DNA from: Roseicyclus sp. | GTDB lineage: Bacteria; Pseudomonadota; Alphaproteobacteria; Rhodobacterales; Rhodobacteraceae | Reading direction: 5' to 3' | Assembly: GCF_018402035.1 (NCBI RefSeq) | Contig: NZ_JAGYJN010000004.1 | Location: forward strand, 62,001-126,000 | Length of the DNA stretch: 64,000 bases | Shown here: in pieces, positions 55,166 to 63,912 of the stretch | Numbering within the stretch: position 1 is the stretch's first letter | How the letters are laid out: every line of letters begins with the position of its first letter | Position numbers and translations under genes: made by a program | Notes under the pieces: model-generated | Database searches by the model: none | What the model saw: only the letters and a program-made list of their open reading frames with translations | Told to the model about the DNA's origin: nothing

Positions 55166-56335
55166 GTGAAGACCGATGTCGTCATTATCGGCGGCGGGCC
55201 ATCTGGCCTGTTGCTGTCGCAGCTTTTGAACACGGCGGGCGTGGCCACGGTGGTGCTGGAACGCACCAGCCGTGCCCATGTGCTGGCCCGCATCCGCGCG
55301 GGCGTCTTGGAACAGGGCACCGTGCGCATGCTGCAAGAGGCAGGCGTGGGCGCGCGCATGGCGCGCGAAGGCCACCCGCATGAGGGCTGCATCTTTTCCG
55401 ATGACGATCTGATGGTGCGGATCGATTTCAAGGAACTGACCGGCAAGACGGTGATGGTCTATGGCCAGACCGAGGTGACAGCCGATCTTTATGCCGCCCA
55501 AGATGCGATGGGTGCCACGATCTTGCATGATGTGGCCGATGTGGTGATCTGCGATGCTGATCGTGACGCGCCTTTCGTCACCTTCACCCATGACGGCGTG
55601 CAAAAGCGGGTTGATTGCGCCTATGTCGCGGGTTGCGACGGGTTTCACGGCGTCAGCCGCAAGACCATCCCGCAAGACAAGCGGACGGAGTTTGAGCGCG
55701 TCTATCCCTTTGGTTGGCTTGGCATCCTGTCGCGCACGCCGCCCGCGCATGAGGAATTGATCTACGCCAATTCCGCCAATGGCTTTGCGCTGGCCTCCAT
55801 GCGCAACGAAATGCTCAGCCGCTATTACGTGCAGGTGCCGCTGACCGACAAGGTCGAGGAATGGTCCGATGACCGCTTTTGGGAGCGGCTGACCTCCTGT
55901 CTTCCCGGCGATGTGTCGAAAACGCTTGTGACCGGCCCGTCGATCGAGAAATCCATCGCGCCTCTGCGCTCTTTCGTCAGTGAGCCTTTGCGCTGGGGTC
56001 GCTTGTTCTTGGTCGGTGATGCCGCCCATATCGTGCCGCCCACGGGGGCCAAGGGTCTGAACCTTGCGGTGTCGGATGTCTTCTACCTGCAAGAGGCATT
56101 GATTGCGGCGCTGAAAAAGGGCGATACGGCGGGCATCGATGGCTATGCCGCGCGTGCCTTGGCGCGGATCTGGAAAGCGATGCGGTTCTCTTGGTCAATG
56201 ACCACCATGCTGCATCATTTCGAGGGTGAGGATAGTTTCGCGGCACAGATGCGCAAGGCGACGTTGTTGCACCTGTCGCAATCGGAAACCGCGCGGCGCG
56301 ATCTGGCCGAGAATTATATCGGTCTGCCATACTAG
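55166..56335 (+). CDS. pobA: 4-hydroxybenzoate 3-monooxygenase
   Basis: A 389-residue flavoprotein that hydroxylates 4-hydroxybenzoate to protocatechuate with NADPH and O2. FAD motifs: VVIIGGGPSGLLLSQLL at the start, and LFLVGDAAHIVPPTGAKGLN near residue 278. The substrate part includes YYVQVPLTDKVEEW. Starts at GTG 55166 after GGGGAGGAAA. It leads the pob/pca operon. Confidence 0.95.
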   Translation: MKTDVVIIGGGPSGLLLSQLLNTAGVATVVLERTSRAHVLARIRAGVLEQGTVRMLQEAGVGARMAREGHPHEGCIFSDDDLMVRIDFKELTGKTVMVYGQTEVTADLYAAQDAMGATILHDVADVVICDADRDAPFVTFTHDGVQKRVDCAYVAGCDGFHGVSRKTIPQDKRTEFERVYPFGWLGILSRTPPAHEELIYANSANGFALASMRNEMLSRYYVQVPLTDKVEEWSDDRFWERLTSCLPGDVSKTLVTGPSIEKSIAPLRSFVSEPLRWGRLFLVGDAAHIVPPTGAKGLNLAVSDVFYLQEALIAALKKGDTAGIDGYAARALARIWKAMRFSWSMTTMLHHFEGEDSFAAQMRKATLLHLSQSETARRDLAENYIGLPY

Positions 56336-56360
56336 GGCCGGACCAAGGGGAGGAGATGCC

Positions 56361-56741
56361 ATGACCGACCGCCACGCCAAAGGCATGCAGGTACGCCGCG
56401 CCGTTCTGGGTGACGCCCATGTCGACCGCGCCGAGGCCGCCAAGACGCCGCTTGATGCCGCCTTTCAAACGCTGATCACCGAATCCGCTTGGGGCACGGT
56501 TTGGGCCTCGGACGCGCTGACGCGCCGCGAACGCTCGATGCTGACGCTGGCGCTATTGGCGGGCTTGGGCAACGAAGAGGAATTGGCGCTGCACTTGCGC
56601 GCAACCGTGCGCACAGGCGCGAGCCACAGTGATGTGATGGAAGTGTTCCAGCATGTCGCGATCTATGCGGGCGTGCCGCGTGCCAATAGCGCGATCCGCA
56701 TCGCCAAAAAGATCTTTGCCGAGATGGAGGGCGAGAAATGA
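56361..56741 (+). CDS. pcaC: 4-carboxymuconolactone decarboxylase
   Basis: A 126-residue helical protein; core WASDALTRRERSMLTLALLAGLG and the AhpD-like HLRATVRTGASHSDVMEVF. It decarboxylates 4-carboxymuconolactone to beta-ketoadipate enol-lactone. AGGAG is placed before the ATG at 56361. pcaH overlaps its stop by 4 bases. The gene order pcaC before pcaHG, directly after pobA, is compact; pcaB and pcaD, which make and use its substrate, are not in this window. Confidence 0.92.
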   Translation: MTDRHAKGMQVRRAVLGDAHVDRAEAAKTPLDAAFQTLITESAWGTVWASDALTRRERSMLTLALLAGLGNEEELALHLRATVRTGASHSDVMEVFQHVAIYAGVPRANSAIRIAKKIFAEMEGEK

Positions 56742-57466
56742 CCGATACCGGCCGCTTGATCCCGCGCAGGCGCGATATGCACCCTGTGCCTTACGACCCC
56801 GAATACAAGACATCGCTGACGCGCAGCCCCAACCTGCCGCTTTTGTCGCTGGAATCCACCCCGTCGGAGGAAACCGGCCCCCGCTTTGGCCACGGGCTGA
56901 TCGGGGCGCTCGACAACAACCTGATCTTGAACTTCTCCAAGGGGGCCGCCCCCGCGATTGGCGAACGCATCCGCCTGCATGGCCGCGTGCTCGATGAAAA
57001 CGCCCGCCCCGTACCCCATACCCTTGTCGAGGTCTGGCAGGCCAATGCCGGTGGCCGCTACCGCCATGTGAAAGATACCTATTTCGCGCCGCTTGACCCC
57101 AATTTCGGCGGCTGCGGGCGCACGCTGACCGATGAGAATGGCTATTACGAGTTCCTGACCATCCGCCCCGGTGCCTATCCCTGGCCCAATCGCGGCAATG
57201 ACTGGCGGCCCATGCATATCCATGTCTCGGTCTTTGGTCATAGCTTTGGCCAGCGCTTGATCACGCAGGCCTATTTCGAGGGTGACCCGCTAATCGCGCG
57301 CTGCCCGATTGCGGCGACCGTCAAGGATCGCGGGCAGCTTGACCAACTGGTGGCACCGCTCGACATGGGCGCAAGCCGTCCGATGGATTATCTGGCTTAC
57401 CGCTTTGACATCGTGCTGCGCGGGCGGCGGCAGACCATGTTCGAAAACAAGCCCGAGGGGATGTGA
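56738..57466 (+). CDS. pcaH: protocatechuate 3,4-dioxygenase beta subunit
   Basis: A 242-residue catalytic subunit. All four iron ligands are present: Tyr in GRYRH, Tyr in PGAYPW (39 residues later) and both His in MHIHVS. It cleaves the protocatechuate ring between the hydroxyls. The gene overlaps pcaC by 4 bases and precedes pcaG by 3. Confidence 0.96.
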   Translation: MTDTGRLIPRRRDMHPVPYDPEYKTSLTRSPNLPLLSLESTPSEETGPRFGHGLIGALDNNLILNFSKGAAPAIGERIRLHGRVLDENARPVPHTLVEVWQANAGGRYRHVKDTYFAPLDPNFGGCGRTLTDENGYYEFLTIRPGAYPWPNRGNDWRPMHIHVSVFGHSFGQRLITQAYFEGDPLIARCPIAATVKDRGQLDQLVAPLDMGASRPMDYLAYRFDIVLRGRRQTMFENKPEGM

Positions 57467-57469
57467 GCC

Positions 57470-58069
57470 ATGGTGCAAAAGCTTGGAACCCTGACAGAGA
57501 CGGCCAGCCAGACGGGCGGGCCTTATGTCCATATCGGTTGCATCCCGACCTTCGCGGGCCTGCCCGGTGTCTACCCCGAGGATTTGGGCCTGTCGCCCAT
57601 TGCCGATGGCGCAAAGGGTGAGGTCATCACCATCACCGGTTCGATCTATGACGGCACGGGCTGGGCGATGCGCGATGCGATGTTTGAAAGCTGGCAGGCC
57701 GATGGCGCGGGCCGCTATCCGGGCCAGCCCGGTGCCGATCCGGCGGTCAATGGCTTTTGCCGCTTTGCCGCCGACAAGGACAGCGGCGAATTCACCTTGC
57801 GCACGGTCAAACCCGGTGCGGTCATGGGCCATGACGGGCGCATGATGGCGCCGCATATCTCGGTCTGGATCGTGGCGCGCGGCATCAATATCGGCCTGCA
57901 CAGCCGCATCTATTTCGAGGATGAGGATAACAGCGCTGATCCGCTTTTGGCGCGCATTGAACAGCGCCCAAGGGTTGATACGCTGATCGCCAAGCGCATC
58001 GCGGCGGGGCAATATCGTTTCGATATCCGCCTGCAAGGGCCGGGCGAGACGGTGTTTCTCGATATCTGA
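57470..58069 (+). CDS. pcaG: protocatechuate 3,4-dioxygenase alpha subunit
   Basis: A 199-residue structural partner of PcaH with the same fold but without the iron ligands. Visible: TASQTGGPYVHIGC at the start, DGTGWAMRDAMFESWQADGAGRYPG, and APHISVWIVARGINIG near residue 123. Heteromultimer with PcaH. It ends against phnF with a small hairpin and repeat tail between. Confidence 0.95.
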   Translation: MVQKLGTLTETASQTGGPYVHIGCIPTFAGLPGVYPEDLGLSPIADGAKGEVITITGSIYDGTGWAMRDAMFESWQADGAGRYPGQPGADPAVNGFCRFAADKDSGEFTLRTVKPGAVMGHDGRMMAPHISVWIVARGINIGLHSRIYFEDEDNSADPLLARIEQRPRVDTLIAKRIAAGQYRFDIRLQGPGETVFLDI

Positions 58070-58087
58070 CGGAGCACTGCCCGGCCT

Positions 58088-58138
58088 TTCCCGCGCCTCG
58101 CGAGGGCGGGATATGCGTATTTTGGGAAAGGTGAGGGG
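58088..58138. repeat. intergenic repeat copy between pcaG and phnF
   Basis: A hairpin of CCCGC-G-CCTC/GAGG-GCGGG (about 58090-58110) is followed by GCGTATTTTGGGAAAGGTGA, a variant of the tail seen at 16035. It lies between convergent genes and fits a bidirectional terminator. Confidence 0.55.
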
Positions 58139-58143
58139 GTGAA

Positions 58144-58860
58144 TTACCCCTCCTCCGCCCCAAGCGTGAGTGCCACGCGCTCGCCTGCGAACCAAGTGCG
58201 CCCATATTCGATGGGCGCACCCCCGCTGTCGATATTGATCGCCACCGTGCGCAACACAGCCGCACCGGGCTGGATCTGTAGCTGCGCGGCCAAGGTGGCG
58301 GTGGCTGTCTTGGCCGTGATCTCGGTCTGGGCGCGGGTGTAATCGGGCAGGCCTTCGGCGGCCAAGGCTGCCGTGACCGAAGGGTTAGCGCGCAGATGCT
58401 CCATGAGCCCCGGAAAGCGCGCGGCCGGAAAGACCGAATGAAACAGCGCGATGGGCGCGCCATCGGCAAGGCTAAGCCCCTCGAAAACATGTACCGATGC
58501 GCCGGGGGCAAGGGCGAGCGCTGCCGCCTCACGCGCGTCGGCGCTGCGTGTTTCCAAGAGCAAGATACGCCTGTCCGGCACCCGGCCTGCGGCCATCAGG
58601 TTTTGGTGAAACCGCACCCGGCGGCCCAGCGGATAGGCGGTGGGCCTGTGGCGCACGAAAACGCCCGCGCCGCGGCGCGCATGTACCATGCCCGATGTCG
58701 CCAGATCCGCCAACGCGCGGCGTAGCGTGTGGCGATTGACGCCAAAGCGCTCTGATAGCTGCGCCTCGGTCGGGAGCCTATCGCCGGGGGCGTAATGGCC
58801 GCGCGCGATATCGGCGGCAATTTGATCGCGGATCGCGGTCCAAAGGGGGGATCGTCCCAT
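58144..58860 (-). CDS. phnF: GntR-family (HutC subfamily) regulator PhnF
   Basis: A 238-residue repressor: N-terminal GntR winged helix (YAPGDRLPTEAQLSERFGVNRHTLRRALADL) and a C-terminal UTRA ligand domain (MVHARRGAGVFV; IEYGRTWFAGERVAL). It is divergent from the phnG operon with 98 bases between, the usual position of PhnF. Confidence 0.92.
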   Translation of the reverse strand: MGRSPLWTAIRDQIAADIARGHYAPGDRLPTEAQLSERFGVNRHTLRRALADLATSGMVHARRGAGVFVRHRPTAYPLGRRVRFHQNLMAAGRVPDRRILLLETRSADAREAAALALAPGASVHVFEGLSLADGAPIALFHSVFPAARFPGLMEHLRANPSVTAALAAEGLPDYTRAQTEITAKTATATLAAQLQIQPGAAVLRTVAINIDSGGAPIEYGRTWFAGERVALTLGAEEG

Positions 58861-58917
58861 GCTGTCACCAAATCTTCATATCTTGGCCCCTTGCCACGCA
58901 TCGGGGCCTGTGCGATT

Positions 58918-58952
58918 AAATTTGTATAGTTGTATAAATAAATGGACAACTT
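58918..58952. promoter_or_regulatory. AT-rich phnF/phnG regulatory region with possible operator
   Basis: TTGTATAGTTGTATAAATAA contains two TTGTATA direct repeats, and GTTGT (58929-58933) with ACAAC (58946-58950) forms a spaced inverted repeat. The surrounding DNA is GC-rich, so this AT-rich run stands out as the likely phnG promoter and PhnF-binding area. No exact consensus is claimed. Confidence 0.45.
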
Positions 58953-58958
58953 GCCAAG

Positions 58959-59420
58959 ATGTCTGTCACCGACCCTGCGATCATCGCCCGCCAAGCGCGG
59001 CTTTCGACTTTGGCCAAGGCGCCAGCCGCACGGCTGTGCGCGCTCTTTGCCGCTTATGCGCCCGAGCAGCCCACCCATGCACTCTTGCGTGCGCCTGAGA
59101 TCGGCACAGTGATGCTGCGCGGGCGGGCCGGGGCCACGGGCGCGCCCTTTAACCTCGGCGAGATGACCGTGACACGCTGCGCGGTGCGGCTGGCCTCGGG
59201 TGCGGTGGGTCATGGCCATGTGCAGGGGCGCGATGCGGATGCCGCGCGCACAGCCGCCCTGATCGATGCGCTCTGCGAGGACGGGCAAGTGGCCGCGATC
59301 GAGGCTGCGATCTTGGCCCCCTTGCGCGCCGAGGCCGCAGCACACAAGCAAGCGCGTGCCACCCGCGCGGCCGCCACCAAGGTCGCGTTTTTCACCATGG
59401 TCCGGGGGGATAACGCATGA
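58959..59420 (+). CDS. phnG: C-P lyase subunit PhnG
   Basis: A 153-residue subunit of the C-P lyase core. Visible: MLRGRAGATGAPFNLGEMTVTRCAVRL and GHGHVQGRDADAARTAALIDAL. With PhnH, PhnI and PhnJ it forms the core complex that transfers the phosphonate to ribose. Start at 58959 has a weak ribosome site. The stop overlaps phnH by 4 bases. Confidence 0.94.
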   Translation: MSVTDPAIIARQARLSTLAKAPAARLCALFAAYAPEQPTHALLRAPEIGTVMLRGRAGATGAPFNLGEMTVTRCAVRLASGAVGHGHVQGRDADAARTAALIDALCEDGQVAAIEAAILAPLRAEAAAHKQARATRAAATKVAFFTMVRGDNA

Positions 59421-59983
59421 ATGCTGTGCAGCTCGAGGGCGGTTTTGCCAATCTTTCCCATGATGCGGCCCATGCGTTTCGCGCGGCTTTGCAGGCGATG
59501 GCGCGTCCCGGCCAGATCGAAACGCTGGATATGGCGCGCCCACCGGCACCCTGCTCAGTGGCCGCTGGCGCGCTGATCCTGACGCTGTGCGACACCACCA
59601 CGCCGATCTATCTTGCGCCATCCCATGATGATGCGGGCCTGCGGGCTTGGATCGCCTTTCACACTGGCGCGCCCGTGGTGGCGCCCGAGGCCGCGATGTT
59701 CGCGCTGGGCACATGGGGCGCACTTTGCCCCGTGGATCGCTTCGCCATCGGCACATCCGCCTATCCCGACCGCGCCGCCACCTTGATCGTCGAGATGGAC
59801 GCGCTGGAGGCCAAGGGTGCTGTCCTGCGCGGGCCGGGGATCAAGGACCGCGCCGCGCTGTCCTTGCCCGAGATCGCGGCGTTTCAGGACAACCGCCGCC
59901 GCTTTCCCTTGGGCTTTGATTGCTATTTCACCTGTGGCGACCGGCTGGCCGGTCTGCCGCGCAGCACGCATGTGGAGGGTTAG
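59417..59983 (+). CDS. phnH: C-P lyase subunit PhnH
   Basis: A 188-residue core subunit. Visible: AFRAALQAMARPGQIETLD and RGPGIKDRAALSLPEIAAFQDNRRRFPLGFD, both PhnH marks. Length is like E. coli PhnH (194). It lies 3 bases before phnI. Confidence 0.94.
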   Translation: MNAVQLEGGFANLSHDAAHAFRAALQAMARPGQIETLDMARPPAPCSVAAGALILTLCDTTTPIYLAPSHDDAGLRAWIAFHTGAPVVAPEAAMFALGTWGALCPVDRFAIGTSAYPDRAATLIVEMDALEAKGAVLRGPGIKDRAALSLPEIAAFQDNRRRFPLGFDCYFTCGDRLAGLPRSTHVEG

Positions 59984-59986
59984 GCC

Positions 59987-61078
59987 ATGTATGTCGCGGT
60001 CAAAGGCGGTGAGCGGGCTATCGATAATGCCCATGCGTGGCTGGCCGAAGAGCGGCGCGGTGATACGGGCGTGGCTGAACTCAGCATCGCGCAGATCCGC
60101 GAGCAACTGGCGCTGTCTGTAGCGCGTGTGATGGCCGAGGGCTCGCTTTACGACCCCGATCTGGCAGCACTTGCCATCAAGCAGGCGCGCGGCGATCTGA
60201 TCGAGGCGGTGTTTTTGATCCGCGCCTATCGCACGACGCTGCCGCGCTTTGGCGCTTCAAACCCCGTCGAGACCGCGCAGATGGTTTGTGATCGGCGGAT
60301 TTCTGCGACCTTCAAGGATTTGCCGGGTGGGCAAATTCTTGGGCCAACCTTTGACTATACGCACCGCTTGCTTGATTTCGCCTTGGCCGCCGAGGGGCTG
60401 GACCCAGCACCAGCGCCGCAGGTGGCGGCCCCTGATGGCGCGCTGCCCCATGTCACCGATTTCTTGGCGCGCGAGGATCTGATCCAGCCCGAGGCGGATG
60501 GGCCAGCCACCCCCCGCGACTTGACGCGCGAGCCTTTGGATTTTCCCGCTGACCGGCCCCTGCGCCTTCAGGCATTGACGCGCGGCGACGAGGGGTTCGT
60601 GCTGTCGATGGCCTATTCCACGCAGCGCGGTTATGGGCGCACCCATCCCTTTGTGGGCGAATTGCGCATCGGAACCGTTGCTGTCGAGATGGAGATCCCG
60701 GAGCTTGGCTTTGCCATTGAGCTGGGCGAGGTGGTGCTGACCGAATGCGAGACGGTGAACCAATTCATGGGCTCGAAAACCGAGCCGCCGCAGTTTACCC
60801 GTGGCTATGGTTTGGTTTTTGGTCAATCCGAGCGCAAGGCGATCTCGATGGCCTTGGTTGATCGTTCTCTGCGCTGGGAGGAGTTGGGCGAGGATAATGT
60901 CGGCGCGCCCGCCCAAGATCAGGAATTTGTCCTTTACCATGCGGATAATGTGCAGGCGACGGGCTTTCTCGAGCATATCAAGCTGCCTCATTACGTCGAT
61001 TTCCAATCGGAATTGGAGTTGATCCGGCGGCTGAGGGCCGAGGCGCTGGGCGGCCAAGCGCGGGAGGCGGCAGAATGA
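59987..61078 (+). CDS. phnI: C-P lyase subunit PhnI
   Basis: A 363-residue subunit, the nucleosidase-like component that joins the phosphonate to ribose triphosphate from ATP. Start MYVAVKGGERAIDNAHAWLAEERRGD and the late ELGEVVLTECETVNQFMGSKTEPPQFTRGYGLVFG and VLYHADNVQATGFLEHIKLPHYVDFQSEL are family marks. ATGA overlap with phnJ. Confidence 0.96.
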   Translation: MYVAVKGGERAIDNAHAWLAEERRGDTGVAELSIAQIREQLALSVARVMAEGSLYDPDLAALAIKQARGDLIEAVFLIRAYRTTLPRFGASNPVETAQMVCDRRISATFKDLPGGQILGPTFDYTHRLLDFALAAEGLDPAPAPQVAAPDGALPHVTDFLAREDLIQPEADGPATPRDLTREPLDFPADRPLRLQALTRGDEGFVLSMAYSTQRGYGRTHPFVGELRIGTVAVEMEIPELGFAIELGEVVLTECETVNQFMGSKTEPPQFTRGYGLVFGQSERKAISMALVDRSLRWEELGEDNVGAPAQDQEFVLYHADNVQATGFLEHIKLPHYVDFQSELELIRRLRAEALGGQAREAAE

Positions 61079-61908
61079 ATGCCTATAACTTCGCCTATCT
61101 TGACGAACAGACCAAGCGGATGATCCGCCGCGCGATCCTGAAGGGTGTGGCCGTGCCGGGCTATCAGGTGCCCTTCGCCTCGCGCGAGATGCCGATGCCC
61201 TATGGCTGGGGCACGGGCGGGGTGCAGGTGACGGCCGCCTGTCTGACGCCCGAAGATACGCTCAAGGTGATCGACCAAGGGGCGGACGACACCACCAATG
61301 CGGTGTCGATCCGCAAGTTCTTTGAAAAGACAGCGGGCGTCGCCGTCACCGAAAAGACCGGTGAGGCCACGATCATCCAGACCCGCCACCGTATCCCCGA
61401 ACAAACGCTGACCGAGGATCAGATCTTGGTCTACCAAGTCCCGATCCCCGAGCCGTTGCGGTTCTTGGAACCCTCCGAGGTTGAGACGCGCAAGATGCAT
61501 GCGCTGGAAGATTACGGGCTGATGCATGTGAAGCTCTACGAAGATATCGCCCGCCATGGCGAGATCGCGACGGCCTATGCCTATCCGGTCAAGGTTGAGG
61601 GGCGCTATGTGATGGACCCATCGCCCATCCCGAAATTCGACAATCCCAAACTGGAATCGGCGGCCTTGCAGCTTTTCGGTGCAGGGCGCGAACAGCGCAT
61701 TTATGCGGTGCCGCCCTATACGAAGGTCGTGAGCCTCGATTTCGACGATTACCCGTTTGATCCGTCAAAGCCCGCCCATCCTTGCGCGCTTTGCGGGGCT
61801 GAGGACAGCTATCTCGACGAGGTGATCACCGATGATGCGGGCAGCCGGATGTTTGTGTGCTCCGACACCGATTACTGCGCCGGGCGGCGTGAAGGACGTG
61901 ACGCATGA
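61075..61908 (+). CDS. phnJ: C-P lyase PhnJ, radical SAM enzyme
   Basis: A 277-residue enzyme that cleaves the C-P bond. Four Cys are present near the C-terminus in CALCG, FVCSDTDYC with spacing 2, 21 and 5 between them, exactly as in E. coli PhnJ (Cys241, 244, 266, 272), the last being the thiyl radical and the first three plus neighbours binding the 4Fe-4S cluster. A conserved Gly is within GYQVPFASREMPMPYGWGTGG. Start ATG overlaps phnI by 4 bases; phnK overlaps its stop. Confidence 0.96.
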   Translation: MNAYNFAYLDEQTKRMIRRAILKGVAVPGYQVPFASREMPMPYGWGTGGVQVTAACLTPEDTLKVIDQGADDTTNAVSIRKFFEKTAGVAVTEKTGEATIIQTRHRIPEQTLTEDQILVYQVPIPEPLRFLEPSEVETRKMHALEDYGLMHVKLYEDIARHGEIATAYAYPVKVEGRYVMDPSPIPKFDNPKLESAALQLFGAGREQRIYAVPPYTKVVSLDFDDYPFDPSKPAHPCALCGAEDSYLDEVITDDAGSRMFVCSDTDYCAGRREGRDA

Positions 61909-62675
61909 CACCGCTTTTGAACGTGCAAGGGCTGACCAAGCGCTATGGCGGCCGGATCGGCTGTGCGGATGTGTCTTTCCAGCTTTATCCCGGCGAGGTT
62001 TTGGGGATCGTGGGCGAAAGCGGATCGGGCAAATCGACCTTGCTCAATTGTCTGGCCGGTCATCTCGCCCCTGATGCGGGACAGGTGATTTTCGACACGC
62101 GCAGCGATGGTCCGCGCGATGTTCTGACCATGTCAGAACCCGAGCGGCGGATGCTCGGGCGCACTGATTGGGCCTTTGTCCATCAAAACCCGCGCGATGG
62201 CTTGCGCATGCGGATTTCGGCAGGCGGCAATGTGGGTGAGCGGCTGATGGCGGTGGGTGCGCATCACTATGGTGCGATCCGCGAGAAAGCCACCGATTGG
62301 CTGGGCCGGGTCGAGATCAGCGCGGCGCGCATCGACGACCGCCCCAGCGCCTTTTCGGGCGGCATGCAGCAGCGGTTGCAGATCGCGCGCAATCTGGTCA
62401 CGGGTCCGCGTCTGGTGTTCATGGATGAGCCGACCGGCGGTCTTGATGTCAGCGTGCAGGCGCGGCTTCTGGATCTGATCCGGGGGCTGGTGCGGCGGAT
62501 GGGGCTGTCGGCCATCGTGGTCACGCATGATTTGGCGGTGGTGCGGCTTTTGGCGGATCGGCTGATGGTGATGAAGGATGGCCATGTCATCGAGACGGGG
62601 CTGACCGATCAGGTGCTCGATGATCCGCAAGCCCCCTATACCCAGCTTCTTGTCAGCTCTGTCTTGCAGGTGTGA
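61905..62675 (+). CDS. phnK: C-P lyase ATP-binding subunit PhnK
   Basis: A 256-residue ABC-type ATPase bound to the C-P lyase core. Walker A GESGSGKST near residue 39, FSGGMQQRLQIARNLVTGPRLVFMDEPTGGLD, and a late VVTHDLAVVRLL. It follows phnJ by an overlap of 4 bases. Confidence 0.94.
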   Translation: MTPLLNVQGLTKRYGGRIGCADVSFQLYPGEVLGIVGESGSGKSTLLNCLAGHLAPDAGQVIFDTRSDGPRDVLTMSEPERRMLGRTDWAFVHQNPRDGLRMRISAGGNVGERLMAVGAHHYGAIREKATDWLGRVEISAARIDDRPSAFSGGMQQRLQIARNLVTGPRLVFMDEPTGGLDVSVQARLLDLIRGLVRRMGLSAIVVTHDLAVVRLLADRLMVMKDGHVIETGLTDQVLDDPQAPYTQLLVSSVLQV

Positions 62676-62679
62676 TGCG

Positions 62680-63370
62680 ATGATCCCCATGATCCATGTT
62701 GAAAACCTTGCGAAGAATTTCGTGCTGCACAATCAGGGCGGCGTGGCGATCCCGGTTCTGGCCGGCGCCTCATTCGCGGTCGCGCCCGGCGAATGCGTGG
62801 CCTTGATCGGCGAAAGCGGGGCGGGCAAATCCACCGTCATGCGCATCCTTTATGGCAACTACCTGGCCCAAGGGGGCAGCGTGCGGATCGGTGGGCTTGA
62901 TATCACGCAAGCCGAGCCGCGCGAGATCTTGGCGCTCAGGCGCGAGACCTTGGGCTATGTCAGCCAATTCCTGCGCGTGGTGCCGCGTGTGCCGACGCTC
63001 GAGGTGGTGGCCGAGCCGCTTCTGGCGCTGGGCCGCCCCGAGGATGAGGCGCATGGCACGCGCGCGCGATCTGCTCACGCGGCTGCGCATCCCCGAGCGG
63101 CTTTGGGCGCTTTCGCCCACCACATTCTCGGGCGGTGAGCAGCAGCGCGTCAACATCGCGCGCGGCTTTGCCCATACCTATCCCGCGCTTTTGCTCGATG
63201 AGCCGACCGCCAGCCTTGATGCCACCAACCGCGAAACCGTGTTGTCGCTGATCGAAGAGGCCAAGGCGGGCGGCGCTGCCATCGTCGGCATCTTCCACGA
63301 TCTGGAGGCGCGCGCGCGTGTCGCCGACCGCGAGATCGATGTGACCGCATTCACCCCGAGGCTGACATGA
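62680..63370 (+). pseudogene. phnL: phnL, interrupted by a one-base frameshift
   Basis: The N-terminal part (Walker [23 protein letters not shown]) is in one frame to about 63050, and the rest ([44 protein letters not shown]) is in the +1 frame to the stop at 63368-63370. The total, 691 bases, is one base more than a multiple of three. Removing one base near 63054-63068 (a CATGGCACGCGCGCG stretch) gives a 229-residue PhnL that aligns without gaps to E. coli PhnL (226). It could be a pseudogene, a read error or programmed shift. PhnL pairs with PhnK on the C-P lyase core. Confidence 0.85.
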
Positions 63371-63912
63371 CCAAGGGGCGCTTCATCGCCGTGGTCGGCC
63401 CATCCGGTGTGGGCAAGGACAGCGTGATGGCGGGGCTTTGTGCGGCGCGGCCTGATCTGGTGCGGGTGCGGCGCGTGATCACGCGCGCGCCTGATGCCGG
63501 TGGCGAGGATTACGAGGCGGTGAGCCCCGCACTCTTTGCTGCGCGCGCGGCGGGCGGTGATTTCGCGCTGCATTGGCAGGCCCATGGGCTGAGCTACGGC
63601 ATTCCGCGCAGCACGCAAGATGTGTTGCATCGGGGGCAAGATGCGCTTGCGAACCTGTCGCGCGGCATGTTGGTGCGCGCGGCGCAGGTATTTGGCACGC
63701 TCACCGTGCTGCATGTGACGGCGACGCCCGAGGTACTCGCCCAACGCCTAGCCGCGCGCGGGCGCGAAGGACGGGCCGAGATTGCCCGCAGGCTGGCCCG
63801 ATCCGCCCCCGATTTCCCGCAAGATTTGCCGCTGGTCGAGATCGACAATTCCGCAGCGCTCGACCATGCCGTGCGCGCAGCCTTGGCGGCTCTCTATCCT
63901 GAAAGCCTGTAG
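63367..63912 (+). CDS. phnN: ribose 1,5-bisphosphokinase
   Basis: A 181-residue kinase with the P-loop GPSGVGKDS near residue 11. It makes PRPP from ribose 1,5-bisphosphate in the phosphonate pathway. It overlaps the phnL stop by 4 bases. Its end overlaps the convergent DUF1045 gene by 19 bases. phnM, the expected preceding hydrolase, is not in this window. Confidence 0.93.
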   Translation: MTKGRFIAVVGPSGVGKDSVMAGLCAARPDLVRVRRVITRAPDAGGEDYEAVSPALFAARAAGGDFALHWQAHGLSYGIPRSTQDVLHRGQDALANLSRGMLVRAAQVFGTLTVLHVTATPEVLAQRLAARGREGRAEIARRLARSAPDFPQDLPLVEIDNSAALDHAVRAALAALYPESL

